The position numbers and the translations under genes were made by a program. The notes below the pieces were generated by a model, which was given only the letters and a program-made list of their open reading frames with translations, was not told the DNA's origin and ran no database searches. A DNA stretch of 64,000 bases, from the NCBI RefSeq assembly GCF_000211855.2, contig NC_015638.1:806001-870000 (forward strand). The letters run 5' to 3'. Of this stretch, positions 42,436 to 52,730 are shown piece after piece. Within the stretch, counting starts at the first letter, position 1, and each line of letters starts with the position of its first letter. The DNA comes from Lacinutrix sp. 5H-3-7-4 (lineage in GTDB: Bacteria > Bacteroidota > Bacteroidia > Flavobacteriales > Flavobacteriaceae).

Positions 42436-45291
42436 ATGAAAAAAATAACAAAAATACTTTCATTAATCCTACTTTTTGCTACTTCTATTTCCTTTGCTCA
42501 AACTGGAAAAGTTGCAGGAAAAGTAATTGATGGTGAATTTAATGATGTGTTATCTTTTGCAAATATTCTAGTAAAAGGTACTACTACTGGTACCACTTCA
42601 GATTTTGATGGTAATTACCAATTAGAGTTAGATGCAGGAACATACACACTTGTATTCTCATTTGTTGGTTATCAAACAACCGAAATTAGCGATGTAGTAA
42701 TTACTGCAGATGGTGTTACAGATTTAACTGTAACATTAAACGCTTCAGAAAATGCGTTAGACGAAGTTGTTATTACTACAACAGCGAAACGTAATACAGA
42801 AAGCGCGTTATTAAATATTCAAAAAAAATCTGTTGTAATGCTAGATGGGCTTTCTGCTCAAAGCATTAAAAAAACAGGAGCAGGAGACATTGCTGCCGCT
42901 GTAAAAAGTGTACCAGGAGTATCTGTTCAAGGCGGTAAATACGTATATGTACGTGGTCTTGGAGATCGTTACACAAAATCTATTTTAAATGGTGTTGACA
43001 TTCCTGGTTTAGATCCAGATAGAAATACAATACCAATGGATATTTTTCCTACTAATATTATTGACAACGTAATTGTATTAAAATCTGCTTCTGCAGAATA
43101 TCCAGCCGATTTTACTGGTGGTATTGTTAATATTGTTACCAAAGATTTCCCTACAAAAGCAGAGTATTCTCTGTCTGTTGGTGCTTCTTATAATCCAGAT
43201 ATGCACTTTAAAGACAACTACTTATCTTACGAAGGAAGTAATACCGATTTCTTAGGCTATGATAACGGACTTAGAAATAGAAAAATAAATCGATACCAAC
43301 CAATTCCTGGTACATTTGAAAACAAACAACTATTAACTAGTTTAACAAAGCGCTTTAACTCACAATTAGGTGCAGACACAGAAACTAGTAACCCTAATTA
43401 CAATTTTGGATTTACTTTAGGAAACCAATACGATGTTGGAGAAACTAACCGTATAGGTTATCAAGCCTCTTTTTCTTACAAAAACAATACTAAGTTTTAT
43501 GAAGACAGAGAAGATGGTGCTTATATAAGAAACCGTTTTGATACTTCTGTAAACGAATTAGGTATAAATAGAACCGTAAAAGGATCTTCAGGTATTAATG
43601 AAGTTTTAATGAATACATTATTAGGGCTTACATTTAAAACTGAAAATTCAAAGTATAAATTAACAGGATTACACATTCAAAATGGAGAATCTACTGCTGG
43701 TAAATACGATTTAGTAATTAGTGAAGATAATGCTGGTGGTGGTTTATTAAATGCTACGGGAGATGAGCTTACTTATACTCAAAGGTCTATTACAAACTTA
43801 TCATTAGCTGGTGAACACACATTAGATTCTAACTCAGGATGGAAAATGGATTGGGTATTCTCTCCGTCTTTTTCATCTGTTCAAGATAAAGATCATAGAG
43901 CTACAGCATTAAGAATTGTTGATGTTGGAGATGATATACAATATCAAATAGATCCAAGTTCTGTTGGAAACCCAACAAGAATATGGAGAAACCTATCTGA
44001 AGAAAGCTGGGTAGCAAATGCTAAACTTGAAAAGAAATACGAACTGTTTAACAGGCCTGCACAATTAAAATTTGGTGGTGGTTACACATTTAAATATCGT
44101 GATTTTAATTCTGATCAATATTTATTTGAAACAACTTCACCTAATGTTTTAAATGGTGATGTAAATACTATTTTAGCTGAAGAAAACATTTGGACTCCTG
44201 CAACAGGTACTGGAACTTACTTAGATCCTAACAATATTTTTCAACCAGAAAACTCTTATGAAGGTGAATACAATGTAGCATCAATGTTTATTTCAAATGA
44301 ATTTAATGCAACTGAAGCTTTTAAAATTATTTTAGGTTTAAGAACAGAACAATTTTCATTATTCTATACAGGTGTAGTTAATGAAGAAAATGTAACTGGA
44401 ATAAAAACTATAGATGAGTTTGATTTCTTTCCTTCTGGAAACTTAATTTATGCGCTTACAGAGCAATCAAACTTAAGAGCTTCATACTCTCGTACAACCG
44501 CAAGACCTTCTTTTAAAGAAGCTTCTACAGCACAAATTTTTGATCCTATTACAAATAGATTTTTTATTGGAGGTTTAAACAATAACACTTTCGATTCTGT
44601 AAGACCAACATACATTAACAACTTTGATGTGAGATATGAGTGGTTTAGAGAAAAAGGACAAATGATTGCTTTTAGTGGATTTTACAAAAGCTTTACAGAC
44701 CCTATAGAATTAACGTTTTTCCCTCAAGCACCTAAACAACTTACAGTTGCTAACTTAGGAGATGCTACAGTAATTGGTGGTGAAGTAGAGTTTAGACAAA
44801 ATTTAGGATTTATTTCTAATGGATTCGAAAAATTTAAATTCAATGCAAATGTTTCTATCATTAGCTCTAAGTTACAAATGACAGATCAAGAATTTAACCG
44901 TAGAGTAGCAAATGCAAGAGATGGAGAAACTATTGATGATACTAGAGATTTACAAGGTCAATCTCCATACCTAATTAATGCTGGTTTAGATTATAATGAT
45001 GATGACAAAGGATTTAGAGCTGGTTTATTTTATAATGTTCAAGGAAGCACACTAGAAGTTGTTGGTACAGGAGATATTCCAGATGTATACACACAACCCT
45101 TTAACAGCTTGAACTTTACTTTAAACAAAACTTTTGGTAAAGACAATAAGTCTGCAATAGATTTAAAAGTAAATAACATTTTAGGAGATAAGAGAGAAAG
45201 TTTCTATGAATCTTTTGGTGCAGAAGATCAAATATTCTCTTCTAGAAACCCAGGAACAGAAATATCTTTAGGTTATTCGTATAAGTTTTAA
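42436..45291 (+). CDS. TonB-dependent outer-membrane receptor
   Basis: A 951-residue receptor with a signal peptide (MKKITKILSLILLFATSISF) and a CarboxypepD_reg-like domain (GKVAGKVIDGEFNDVLSFAN onward). It has a plug domain (SVPGVSVQGGKYVYVRGLGD, NIIDNVIVLKSASAEYPADF) and a barrel ending in ISLGYSYKF. It is not of the SusC type and lacks a SusD partner. It lies with the beta-helix lipoprotein and upstream of the Pit-PhoU transporter, suggesting uptake of a phosphorus compound (inference from context). Confidence 0.92.
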   Translation: MKKITKILSLILLFATSISFAQTGKVAGKVIDGEFNDVLSFANILVKGTTTGTTSDFDGNYQLELDAGTYTLVFSFVGYQTTEISDVVITADGVTDLTVTLNASENALDEVVITTTAKRNTESALLNIQKKSVVMLDGLSAQSIKKTGAGDIAAAVKSVPGVSVQGGKYVYVRGLGDRYTKSILNGVDIPGLDPDRNTIPMDIFPTNIIDNVIVLKSASAEYPADFTGGIVNIVTKDFPTKAEYSLSVGASYNPDMHFKDNYLSYEGSNTDFLGYDNGLRNRKINRYQPIPGTFENKQLLTSLTKRFNSQLGADTETSNPNYNFGFTLGNQYDVGETNRIGYQASFSYKNNTKFYEDREDGAYIRNRFDTSVNELGINRTVKGSSGINEVLMNTLLGLTFKTENSKYKLTGLHIQNGESTAGKYDLVISEDNAGGGLLNATGDELTYTQRSITNLSLAGEHTLDSNSGWKMDWVFSPSFSSVQDKDHRATALRIVDVGDDIQYQIDPSSVGNPTRIWRNLSEESWVANAKLEKKYELFNRPAQLKFGGGYTFKYRDFNSDQYLFETTSPNVLNGDVNTILAEENIWTPATGTGTYLDPNNIFQPENSYEGEYNVASMFISNEFNATEAFKIILGLRTEQFSLFYTGVVNEENVTGIKTIDEFDFFPSGNLIYALTEQSNLRASYSRTTARPSFKEASTAQIFDPITNRFFIGGLNNNTFDSVRPTYINNFDVRYEWFREKGQMIAFSGFYKSFTDPIELTFFPQAPKQLTVANLGDATVIGGEVEFRQNLGFISNGFEKFKFNANVSIISSKLQMTDQEFNRRVANARDGETIDDTRDLQGQSPYLINAGLDYNDDDKGFRAGLFYNVQGSTLEVVGTGDIPDVYTQPFNSLNFTLNKTFGKDNKSAIDLKVNNILGDKRESFYESFGAEDQIFSSRNPGTEISLGYSYKF

Positions 45292-45311
45292 AAAATAAAA
45301 CTCAATTAATA

Positions 45312-45347
45312 AAAAAAAGCGCTTAGATATATCTAAGCGCTTTTTTT
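45312..45347. terminator. Bidirectional terminator
   Basis: A near-perfect palindrome AAGCGCTTAGAT/ATCTAAGCGCTT with A and T runs. It serves the TonB receptor gene and the convergent MORN-like gene. Confidence 0.9.
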
Positions 45348-45368
45348 GTTTTATACAATAAGAGATTG

Positions 45369-45722
45369 TTAGTTATTATCTGCAACTCTATCTTTAGTTT
45401 GCCACTCACTAACATTAGCAATAGCATTATTAATATAATCTACTTCTTTTAAAGTTTCGTTATTCCAAAAAAACCATTTACCAACTTTTACTCCATTATT
45501 ATAAGTACCTGAAGCAACTTTATTACCTTGAGCGTCAAAACTTGTCCAAACACCTTGTAGCTTATTATTCTTATTAAACAAACCTTTTTGAGCTACTTCT
45601 CCATTATCATGGTAAAAAGTTGCTTCGGTTTGATCACCGTTTTTCTCAAATTTAGGTTTAACTTCTTGTGCGTATGTTATAGTAAATGCCAAAAGCATTA
45701 AAACTGTTAAAATATTTCTCAT
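45369..45722 (-). CDS. Secreted MORN-repeat (YwqK-like) protein
   Basis: A 117-residue protein with a signal peptide (MRNILTVLMLLAFTITYAQ) and three MORN-type repeats (ATFYHDNGEVAQKGLFNKNN, GVWTSFDAQGNKVASGTYNN, GKWFFWNNETLKEVDY). Probably periplasmic. Relatives carry misleading database names; no enzymatic motif is visible. It is convergent with the TonB receptor and divergent from the phosphate transporter, sharing the heptamer-containing upstream region with it. Confidence 0.8.
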   Translation of the reverse strand: MRNILTVLMLLAFTITYAQEVKPKFEKNGDQTEATFYHDNGEVAQKGLFNKNNKLQGVWTSFDAQGNKVASGTYNNGVKVGKWFFWNNETLKEVDYINNAIANVSEWQTKDRVADNN

Positions 45723-45779
45723 CTTCTTTGGGTTTTATTAATATTATATTTACAAATATAGCTAATATTTCACAATAAA

Positions 45780-45968
45780 TAAACATTTACGTAACATTAA
45801 ATTTACATTAAACCTGTAATTAATTGATTTATAGTGTTTTAGTGTTTTAATTTTAACAAATAATTAGACACTAATTAATAAATAAACACTCCTGGTCTAC
45901 GTTTGTTTGCCTTTAAAAAAATCAAAAAATGAAAAGAACATAACATTAAATTAACATCGCGTTGAATT
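45780..45968 (+). promoter_or_regulatory. Two Pho-box-like heptamer arrays ahead of the Pit transporter
   Basis: First array in 11-base phase: TAAACAT 45780, GTAACAT 45791, TTTACAT 45802, CCTGTAA 45813. Second array: ATAACAT 45940, TTAACAT 45951, TTGAATT 45962. The 4-base spacers are mostly TAAA. A weak GAAATTTG promoter element lies at 45977-45984. The arrays match those at 40949-41010, and the downstream gene is a phosphate transporter. Confidence 0.55.
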
Positions 45969-46009
45969 AAAAATATGAAATTTGTTTTTCTGTAAACTAA
46001 ACACATTCA

Positions 46010-48304
46010 ATGGAAAACTTATATCTGTTTATGATAATTGCTTTAGCACTTTTAGCTATTGCAGATTTAGTAGTTGGCGTTAGTAACGACGCTGTAAACT
46101 TCTTAAATTCAGCTATTGGCTCAAAGGCAGTTTCATTTAAAACAATAATGATTGTTGCCAGTATAGGTGTTGCCGTTGGAGCCATATTTTCTAGTGGATT
46201 AATGGAAGTCGCTAGAAAAGGAATTTTTAATCCAGATCAATTTGTATTTAGTGAAATCATGGTTATTTTCATGGCCGTAATGATTACGGATATCTTACTA
46301 TTAGATTTCTTTAACTCAGTTGGTATGCCAACTTCTACAACAGTATCTATTGTTTTTGAGTTATTAGGAGCCGCAGTTGCTGTTGCTTTACTAAAGGTAT
46401 GGGAAGCTAACGAAAATACTTCAGATTTAATAAACTATATTAACACATCGAAAGCTACAGAAATTATTATAGGAATACTAATATCTGTCGTCATTGCTTT
46501 TTCAATAGGAGCTATAATACAATGGATTACCAGAGTTTTATTATCATATAACTTTCAAGAAAAATCGGCTTGGGTTGGTGCGCTTTTTGGAGGTGTTGCA
46601 CTATCGTCTTTAACCTATTTTATTTTTATAAAAGGTATAAAAGGAACTCCTTTTGCAGACGATACTTTTAGCTTTACTCAAGGTTTAACGATTAAAGATT
46701 ATTTAGAAAGTCACGTTTTAAACATTGTTGCAATTAGCTTAGTTATATGTACAGGTATTTCATTTTTATTAATGACTGTTTTAAAACAAAACATATATAA
46801 AATAATTATACTAGTTGGTACTTTTGCTCTAGCACTTGCGTTTGCTGGTAACGATTTAGTAAACTTTATAGGTGTACCAATTACTGCTTTAAAATCGTAT
46901 GAAGTTTGGCTAGCCTCTGGTGTACCTGCCAATGAATTTGGTATGTCTTTTTTAGAAGGCAAAGTCTCTACACCATCATACCTTTTATTTATTGCAGGAA
47001 TGATAATGGTTGCAACATTATGGTTCTCAAGTAAAGCAAAAGACGTCGTAAAAACATCTATAGATTTATCAAGCCAAAGCAGCACTAAAGAACGTTTTAA
47101 GCCTAACTTTTTATCAAGATCATTTGTTAGATTTGCTGTATTAGCCTCTCAAGCTACAGCCTATGTTTTACCAGAAAAAATCCAGGCAAAAATTGAAAAG
47201 CAATTTAAACAACCAGAACTTTTACCTTCTGAAAAAGAAGAAGCGCCTGCTTTTGATTTAGTTAGAGCAGCTGTTAATTTAATGGTTGCAGCAGTGCTAA
47301 TATCTATAGCTACTTCAATGAAATTACCATTATCTACAACCTATGTCACATTTATGGTTGCAATGGGAACCTCTTTAGCAGATCGTGCTTGGGGAGCAGA
47401 AAGTGCTGTATATAGAGTTGCTGGAGTTATAAATGTTATTGGTGGCTGGTTTTTTACTGCTTTAGTTGCATTTACAGCTGCTGCTATTATTGCATTTTTG
47501 TTAAGTTGGAATGTAAAAGTAATGACTCCTATTTTATTACTATTAGCCATTATATTATTAGTAAGAAATTATATAGCACATAATAAAAAAGCTAAAGTTT
47601 TAAAAGCTGAAGACACTTTAACAAAAGCCGAAAGCAGCTCGGTACAAGGTGTAATACACGAAAGCGCATCAAATATTGCTAATGTTGTAAAAAGAGGAAA
47701 TAGAATTTATTCTAACGCTATAAACGGTTTAGCAAAACAAGATTTATCATCTTTAAAAAAGAATAAAAAACAAGTATCTAAACTCTCTAATGAGGTAGAT
47801 GATTTAAGAGATAACATTTTCTATTTTATTAAAAACTTAGATGAAGCTAGTGTAAGCGCAAGTAACTTTTACATAAATATATTAGGTTATCTTCAAGATA
47901 TGGCACAGTCGTTAGAGTATATCTCGAACACAAGCCATAAACACATACATAACAACCACAAAAAATTAAAATTTAGCCAAATAAAAGAGCTTAAAGAAAT
48001 TGATGAAGCTTTAGAAAGCTTGTTTATTGATATAAAAACAGCTTTCGATTCTCACTCTTTCGAACAAATTGGTAAAATTTTAAATAGAAAAATTGAAGTA
48101 TTTAGCTTTGTAAAAGACAAAATTGCAAAACAAGTAACACGAACACGTAGCGAAGAGTCTAGCCCTAAAAACACAACTTTATATTTTGGGTTACTATTAG
48201 AAACTAAAGATTTATTAAACGCTACTATGAACCTTTTAGAAGAGTACCATAAAGCTCATGATAGCTCTGTACCGCCAGCAAAAATCTCTACAGAAGAAGA
48301 ATAA
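46010..48304 (+). CDS. Inorganic phosphate transporter (Pit family) with C-terminal PhoU-like domain
   Basis: A 764-residue protein. Residues 1-530 form the Pit/SLC20 fold with its two repeated signatures (VVGVSNDAVNFLNSAIGSKA near the N-terminus and FAGNDLVNFIGVPITALKSY near 285). The C-terminal 220 residues form a soluble helical domain resembling PhoU/DUF47 (RGNRIYSNAINGLAKQDLSS onward). It carries phosphate, or metal-phosphate, across the inner membrane with protons or sodium; the PhoU-like part may regulate it. It is monocistronic and preceded by Pho-box-like arrays. Confidence 0.92.
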   Translation: MENLYLFMIIALALLAIADLVVGVSNDAVNFLNSAIGSKAVSFKTIMIVASIGVAVGAIFSSGLMEVARKGIFNPDQFVFSEIMVIFMAVMITDILLLDFFNSVGMPTSTTVSIVFELLGAAVAVALLKVWEANENTSDLINYINTSKATEIIIGILISVVIAFSIGAIIQWITRVLLSYNFQEKSAWVGALFGGVALSSLTYFIFIKGIKGTPFADDTFSFTQGLTIKDYLESHVLNIVAISLVICTGISFLLMTVLKQNIYKIIILVGTFALALAFAGNDLVNFIGVPITALKSYEVWLASGVPANEFGMSFLEGKVSTPSYLLFIAGMIMVATLWFSSKAKDVVKTSIDLSSQSSTKERFKPNFLSRSFVRFAVLASQATAYVLPEKIQAKIEKQFKQPELLPSEKEEAPAFDLVRAAVNLMVAAVLISIATSMKLPLSTTYVTFMVAMGTSLADRAWGAESAVYRVAGVINVIGGWFFTALVAFTAAAIIAFLLSWNVKVMTPILLLLAIILLVRNYIAHNKKAKVLKAEDTLTKAESSSVQGVIHESASNIANVVKRGNRIYSNAINGLAKQDLSSLKKNKKQVSKLSNEVDDLRDNIFYFIKNLDEASVSASNFYINILGYLQDMAQSLEYISNTSHKHIHNNHKKLKFSQIKELKEIDEALESLFIDIKTAFDSHSFEQIGKILNRKIEVFSFVKDKIAKQVTRTRSEESSPKNTTLYFGLLLETKDLLNATMNLLEEYHKAHDSSVPPAKISTEEE

Positions 48305-48325
48305 CCTTTTATTTATACAAAAATT

Positions 48326-48352
48326 AAAAGCCTCGCAATGTCGAGGCTTTTT
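48326..48352 (+). terminator. Terminator after the Pit-PhoU gene
   Basis: Stem AAAAGCCTCG/CGAGGCTTTT with a six-base loop, followed by T. Confidence 0.85.
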
Positions 48353-48451
48353 GCATTTAAACGTTAAAATAAACATAAAGTCGACTTTAAAAAAGTCTAT
48401 ATAAATAGTGTAGCCGTAATTAAGTATAGATTATAAACTAAAATATCCAAT

Positions 48452-49306
48452 ATGAAAAAAATTTCAATCTTATTTGTTTCAGCAATTTTATTATCAAGCT
48501 GTGTTTCAAAAAAGAAATACGTAATGCTAGAACAAGAAAAAGGTGAAGTTGTTAGTGAACTAACAAAAACCAAAGTAGAAAAAGAAGAACTTGAATCTAA
48601 ATTTCAAGCTATACAAGAACGTGTTGACAATTATAATTCTAAAATAAATTCTTTAACACAAGATATAGACGGTTTACAAAAAGATAACGATTCTAGATTT
48701 ACTGTTTCTACTAGTGGCACAATGACTTCTAATCTTACAGAACGCCAAATGCAAGAAACTTTAGCTAAAGTAGACCCTAATAAATTAAGTCAAGCGAAAA
48801 CACTTAAAGACTCTATGAATTTAGCTATACAGTACAACTTAAATAGAGTAATAGATACAAGCTCTTTAAATGAAGACGAAGACATCACTGTTAGTATAGA
48901 CGAAACTGTAGTAATGATTTCTATAAGTGATAAAATGTTATTTAACACAGGAAGCTACAGAGTAAGTAATAAAGCTAATGATATATTACAAAAATTGGCA
49001 GATGTTATAAACTCTGAGCCAAGTATTGATGTTATGGTTGAAGGCCATACAGATTCGAGAACTATTAGTACTCCAACATTAAAAGACAACTGGGACTTAA
49101 GCGTATTAAGAGCAACATCTGTAGTAAGAAAATTACAAAATGAATACAGTGTATCTCCAGAAAAATTAATTGCATCAGGACGTAGTAGTTACCAACCACT
49201 TACTGCTAACGACACTAAAGATGGACGATCTAAAAATAGACGTACACGTATAATTCTCCTCCCTAATATTGATAAGTTTTTTGCCCTTATGGCATCAACA
49301 GATTAA
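48452..49306 (+). CDS. OmpA-family peptidoglycan-binding lipoprotein
   Basis: A 284-residue lipoprotein (lipobox LLSSC then VSKKKY). A coiled-coil spacer at about 25-85 (EKGEVVSELTKTKVEKEELE) is followed by a C-terminal OmpA-like domain that binds diaminopimelate in the cell wall (VEGHTDSRTISTPTLKDNWD, LRATSVVRKLQ, GRSKNRRTRIIL). It anchors the outer membrane to peptidoglycan. A single gene with terminators on both sides. Confidence 0.92.
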   Translation: MKKISILFVSAILLSSCVSKKKYVMLEQEKGEVVSELTKTKVEKEELESKFQAIQERVDNYNSKINSLTQDIDGLQKDNDSRFTVSTSGTMTSNLTERQMQETLAKVDPNKLSQAKTLKDSMNLAIQYNLNRVIDTSSLNEDEDITVSIDETVVMISISDKMLFNTGSYRVSNKANDILQKLADVINSEPSIDVMVEGHTDSRTISTPTLKDNWDLSVLRATSVVRKLQNEYSVSPEKLIASGRSSYQPLTANDTKDGRSKNRRTRIILLPNIDKFFALMASTD

Positions 49307-49331
49307 TATTATAGACTATATATATTTCTTT

Positions 49332-49358
49332 AAGCATCTCGACAGAGGTGCTTTTTTT
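49332..49358 (+). terminator. Terminator after the OmpA-family gene
   Basis: Stem AAGCATCTC/GAGGTGCTT (one wobble), loop GACA, seven T after it. Confidence 0.82.
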
Positions 49359-49387
49359 ATTTTTAGTAATTTGTAAAAAATTAAAAC

Positions 49388-50107
49388 ATGAAAAATATAT
49401 TTAAAATAGCCATAGTCCTTTTTACAGGATTAAATTATGCACAAACATTAAATGGCGAGCAGCTATTAAACCAAGCTATAAAATACCACGACCCTAGCAA
49501 TAAATGGGAGCATTTTAAAAGCGATTTAAATGTTACAATGAAAATGCCTAAAGGTAAAGAGCGTAATAGTAAAATAACTATTAATTTACCAGAAGAGTAC
49601 TTTAAAATAATTGCTAAAAGAGACACTGTAACCTCAACATATATTATGGAAAAAGGCAAATGCATTATCTCTAATAATGATTCGATTCGTATTGCGAATT
49701 TAAAAGAAAAGCCCAAACGTTCGCATTGCGAAATGACAAGCTTATATAAAGATTATTACACCTATTTATATGGCTTGCCAATGAAGCTAAAAGATGAAGG
49801 CACAAACTTAGCAGAAACAGTAGAGAAAAAAACCTTTAAAGGTAAAACGTATTTGGTTTTAAAAGTCACTTATAATGAAACTGTTGGTAGTGACGTTTGG
49901 TATTTTTATTTTAACCCAAAAACCTATGCAATGGAAATCTATCAGTTTTTTAAAACAGACGATTCTGGCAAGTTAAAAAAAGATAGTGGAGAATATATTT
50001 TACTTACCGAAGAGGTTGAGATTAATAATATAAAATTTCCTAAAAACCGTGCTTGGTATTATAATAAAAACGATAGCTATTTAGGTACTGATTACTTATC
50101 AAACTAA
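49388..50107 (+). CDS. Secreted DUF6503-like, LolA-fold-like protein
   Basis: A 239-residue protein with a signal peptide (MKNIFKIAIVLFTGLNYAQ) and a long antiparallel-strand body resembling outer-membrane lipoprotein sorting (LolA/LolB-like) folds. Recognisable blocks are LNVTMKMPKGKERNSKITIN and KTFKGKTYLVLKVTYNETVG. Family naming is from memory of the pattern, and a true sorting role is uncertain. Probably periplasmic. A single gene between two terminators. Confidence 0.65.
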   Translation: MKNIFKIAIVLFTGLNYAQTLNGEQLLNQAIKYHDPSNKWEHFKSDLNVTMKMPKGKERNSKITINLPEEYFKIIAKRDTVTSTYIMEKGKCIISNNDSIRIANLKEKPKRSHCEMTSLYKDYYTYLYGLPMKLKDEGTNLAETVEKKTFKGKTYLVLKVTYNETVGSDVWYFYFNPKTYAMEIYQFFKTDDSGKLKKDSGEYILLTEEVEINNIKFPKNRAWYYNKNDSYLGTDYLSN

Positions 50108-50122
50108 TTATTTTTATTCTAT

Positions 50123-50153
50123 AAAAAAAGCATCCTTTTCAGGATGCTTTTTT
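50123..50153. terminator. Bidirectional terminator before nrdA end
   Basis: Stem AAAAAGCATCCT/AGGATGCTTTTT with flanking A and T runs. It serves the gene at 49388 and the convergent nrdA. Confidence 0.88.
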
Positions 50154-50199
50154 CAATAACACTTATTTATAATCCTACATTGTAGGCTTATTTCTTTTT

Positions 50200-52683
50200 T
50201 TAAGAACCACACATTAAGCAATCGTCACCTTCAGCTTCTTTAGCTTGTGCAATTAATGCTTTCATTTCTTCTGCACTCATTGGCGTACCTTCTGCAGTTT
50301 CAGTTTCAGTAGTTTTCTTTGCAAACTTCTCAGCTGTTTTAGCTGCTGTTTGTTGCTTTTGTGCAACACCATCATTATCTACAGCTACTTCTTTTGTTAC
50401 AGGCGCTGCTTTTGTAGCTCTAGAAATAGTTACTTTTTTAGCATCTACTGCACTTTTAGTACGTAAGTAATACATTCCTGTTTTTAAACCGCTTTTCCAT
50501 GCATAAAAGTGCATAGATGTTAATTTAGCCATAGTTGCACCTTCCATAAACAAGTTAAGAGACTGAGATTGGTCTATAAAATAACCACGTTGTCGTGACA
50601 TATCTATAATATCTTTCATAGATAGTTCCCAAACAGTTTTATAAAGATCTTTAATATCTTGAGGAATGTTTTCTACATGTTGTATAGATCCATTAGCTCT
50701 CATGATTTCATTCTTTAAATCCTCGTTCCAAAGTCCTAAATCTACTAAGTCTTCAAGTAAATGTTTGTTTACAACAATAAACTCACCAGATAATACACGA
50801 CGTGTATAAATATTAGACGTGTATGGTTCAAAACATTCATTATTTCCAAGAATTTGAGATGTAGATGCTGTAGGCATTGGCGCTACTAATAACGAGTTAC
50901 GCACACCATGTTTAGCTACTTGTTTACGTAATTTTTCCCAATCCCAACGACCGCTTAAAGTATCTTCTTGAATATTCCATAAATTATGCTGGAATTCGCC
51001 TTTACTCATTGGTGAACCTTCGTAAGTTTGGTATGGTCCATCTACTTGCGCTTCTTCCATACTAGCTGTTACTGCAGCATAATATAGTGTTTCAAAAATA
51101 TCTTGATTTAATTGTTTTGCTGCATCACTTGTAAATGGCATACGTAATTTTATAAACGCATCTGCTAAACCTTGTACACCTAAACCAACTGGTCTATGAC
51201 GAAAGTTAGAGTTTTCTGCCTCTTTTACAGGATAGTAATTTCTATCTATTACTTTATTTAAATTCTTTGTCACACGTTTTGTTATACGGAAAAGTTCTTT
51301 GTGGTCAAACTCACCATTTTTAACAAACATTGGTAATGCTATAGACGCTAAGTTACATACAGCTACTTCATCTTCTGAAGTATACTCCATTATCTCTGTA
51401 CATAAATTTGAAGAACGAATAGTTCCTAAATTCTTTTGGTTAGACTTACGGTTTGCTGCATCTTTATACAACATGTAAGGCGTACCTGTTTCAATTTGAG
51501 ATTCTAAAATTTTCTCCCAAAGCTCACGTGCTTTAATAGACTTTCTTCCTTTTCCTTCTGCTTCATATTTTGTATAAAGCGCTTCAAATTCTTCTGAGTG
51601 TACATCGCATAATCCAGGACATTCATTTGGGCACATTAATGTCCATTGTGCATCTTCTTGTACACGTTTCATGAATAAATCTGGCATCCACATAGCATAG
51701 AATAAATCACGAGCACGTAACTCTTCAGCACCATGGTTTTTCTTTAAATCTAGAAAGTTAAAGATATCTGCATGCCATGGCTCGATGTACATAGCAAAAC
51801 TTCCTTTTCTTTTTCCTCCACCTTGATCTACATATCTTGCAGTATCGTTAAATACTTTTAACATTGGTACAATACCATTACTGGTACCATTTGTTCCTGC
51901 TATATAACTTCCTGTTGCGCGAATATTATGTATAGATAAACCTATTCCTCCAGCAGATTGTGAAATTTTTGCTGTTTGCTTTAAAGTATCGTAAATACCA
52001 TCTATACTATCGTCTTTCATGGTTAATAAAAAACAAGATGACATTTGCGGTTTTGGTGTACCAGAATTAAAAAGTGTAGGTGTTGCGTGTGTAAAATACT
52101 TTTTAGACATTAACTCGTAAGTCTCTAAAGCAGCGTCTAAATCATTAATATGAATACCTATAGATACTCGCATTAACATGTGTTGTGGACGCTCTGCTAT
52201 TTCTCCATTAATTTTTAAAAGGTATGAGCGTTCTAAAGTTTTAAACCCAAAATAATCGTAACCAAAATCGCGATTATAGATAATAGCAGAATCTAACTTC
52301 TCCTTATTTTCCATAATTACATTATACACCTCATCACTTAATAATGGTGCTTTTTTACCTGTACGTGGGTTTACATACTGGTATAAATCTGTCATTACAT
52401 CACTAAACGTTTTTTTAGTGTTTTTGTGTAGGTTCGATACAGATATTCTTGCTGCTAAACGCGCATAATCTGGGTGTGCAGTAGTCATTGTTGCTGCTTG
52501 CTCTGCAGCTAAATTATCTAGTTCACTAGTTGTTACACCATCATACAATCCATCTATTACTCGCATTGCCACTTTAATTGGGTCTACAAGTTCGTTTAGT
52601 CCGTAACATAATTTACGTACTCTTGCCGTGATCTTATCGAACATTATCGGCTCTTTTCTTCCATCTCTTTTTAATACAAACAT
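50200..52683 (-). CDS. nrdA: Class Ia ribonucleotide reductase, large subunit
   Basis: Reduces ribonucleoside diphosphates to deoxy forms using a radical from NrdB. It is 827 residues. An N-terminal ATP-cone ([20 protein letters not shown]) suggests dATP feedback control. Active-site blocks include [24 protein letters not shown] and [20 protein letters not shown]. The C-terminal redox pair is DDCLMCGS, preceded by a long Ala/Lys/Glu linker. It is encoded 217 bases after nrdB on the same strand, a wide gap holding a hairpin near its start. Confidence 0.97.
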   Translation of the reverse strand: MFVLKRDGRKEPIMFDKITARVRKLCYGLNELVDPIKVAMRVIDGLYDGVTTSELDNLAAEQAATMTTAHPDYARLAARISVSNLHKNTKKTFSDVMTDLYQYVNPRTGKKAPLLSDEVYNVIMENKEKLDSAIIYNRDFGYDYFGFKTLERSYLLKINGEIAERPQHMLMRVSIGIHINDLDAALETYELMSKKYFTHATPTLFNSGTPKPQMSSCFLLTMKDDSIDGIYDTLKQTAKISQSAGGIGLSIHNIRATGSYIAGTNGTSNGIVPMLKVFNDTARYVDQGGGKRKGSFAMYIEPWHADIFNFLDLKKNHGAEELRARDLFYAMWMPDLFMKRVQEDAQWTLMCPNECPGLCDVHSEEFEALYTKYEAEGKGRKSIKARELWEKILESQIETGTPYMLYKDAANRKSNQKNLGTIRSSNLCTEIMEYTSEDEVAVCNLASIALPMFVKNGEFDHKELFRITKRVTKNLNKVIDRNYYPVKEAENSNFRHRPVGLGVQGLADAFIKLRMPFTSDAAKQLNQDIFETLYYAAVTASMEEAQVDGPYQTYEGSPMSKGEFQHNLWNIQEDTLSGRWDWEKLRKQVAKHGVRNSLLVAPMPTASTSQILGNNECFEPYTSNIYTRRVLSGEFIVVNKHLLEDLVDLGLWNEDLKNEIMRANGSIQHVENIPQDIKDLYKTVWELSMKDIIDMSRQRGYFIDQSQSLNLFMEGATMAKLTSMHFYAWKSGLKTGMYYLRTKSAVDAKKVTISRATKAAPVTKEVAVDNDGVAQKQQTAAKTAEKFAKKTTETETAEGTPMSAEEMKALIAQAKEAEGDDCLMCGS

Positions 52684-52704
52684 ACTCTACACATTTTTTA
52701 GGGT

Positions 52705-52730
52705 TTCCTGAAAATCACCAAATTCAGGAA
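52705..52730 (-). promoter_or_regulatory. Inverted repeat in the nrdA leader
   Basis: Eight-base arms TTCCTGAA/TTCAGGAA with a 10-base spacer, 22 bases before the nrdA start on the minus strand. There is no T run, so it is not a terminator. It could be a protein site or a leader hairpin. No clear NrdR box was seen. Confidence 0.4.
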
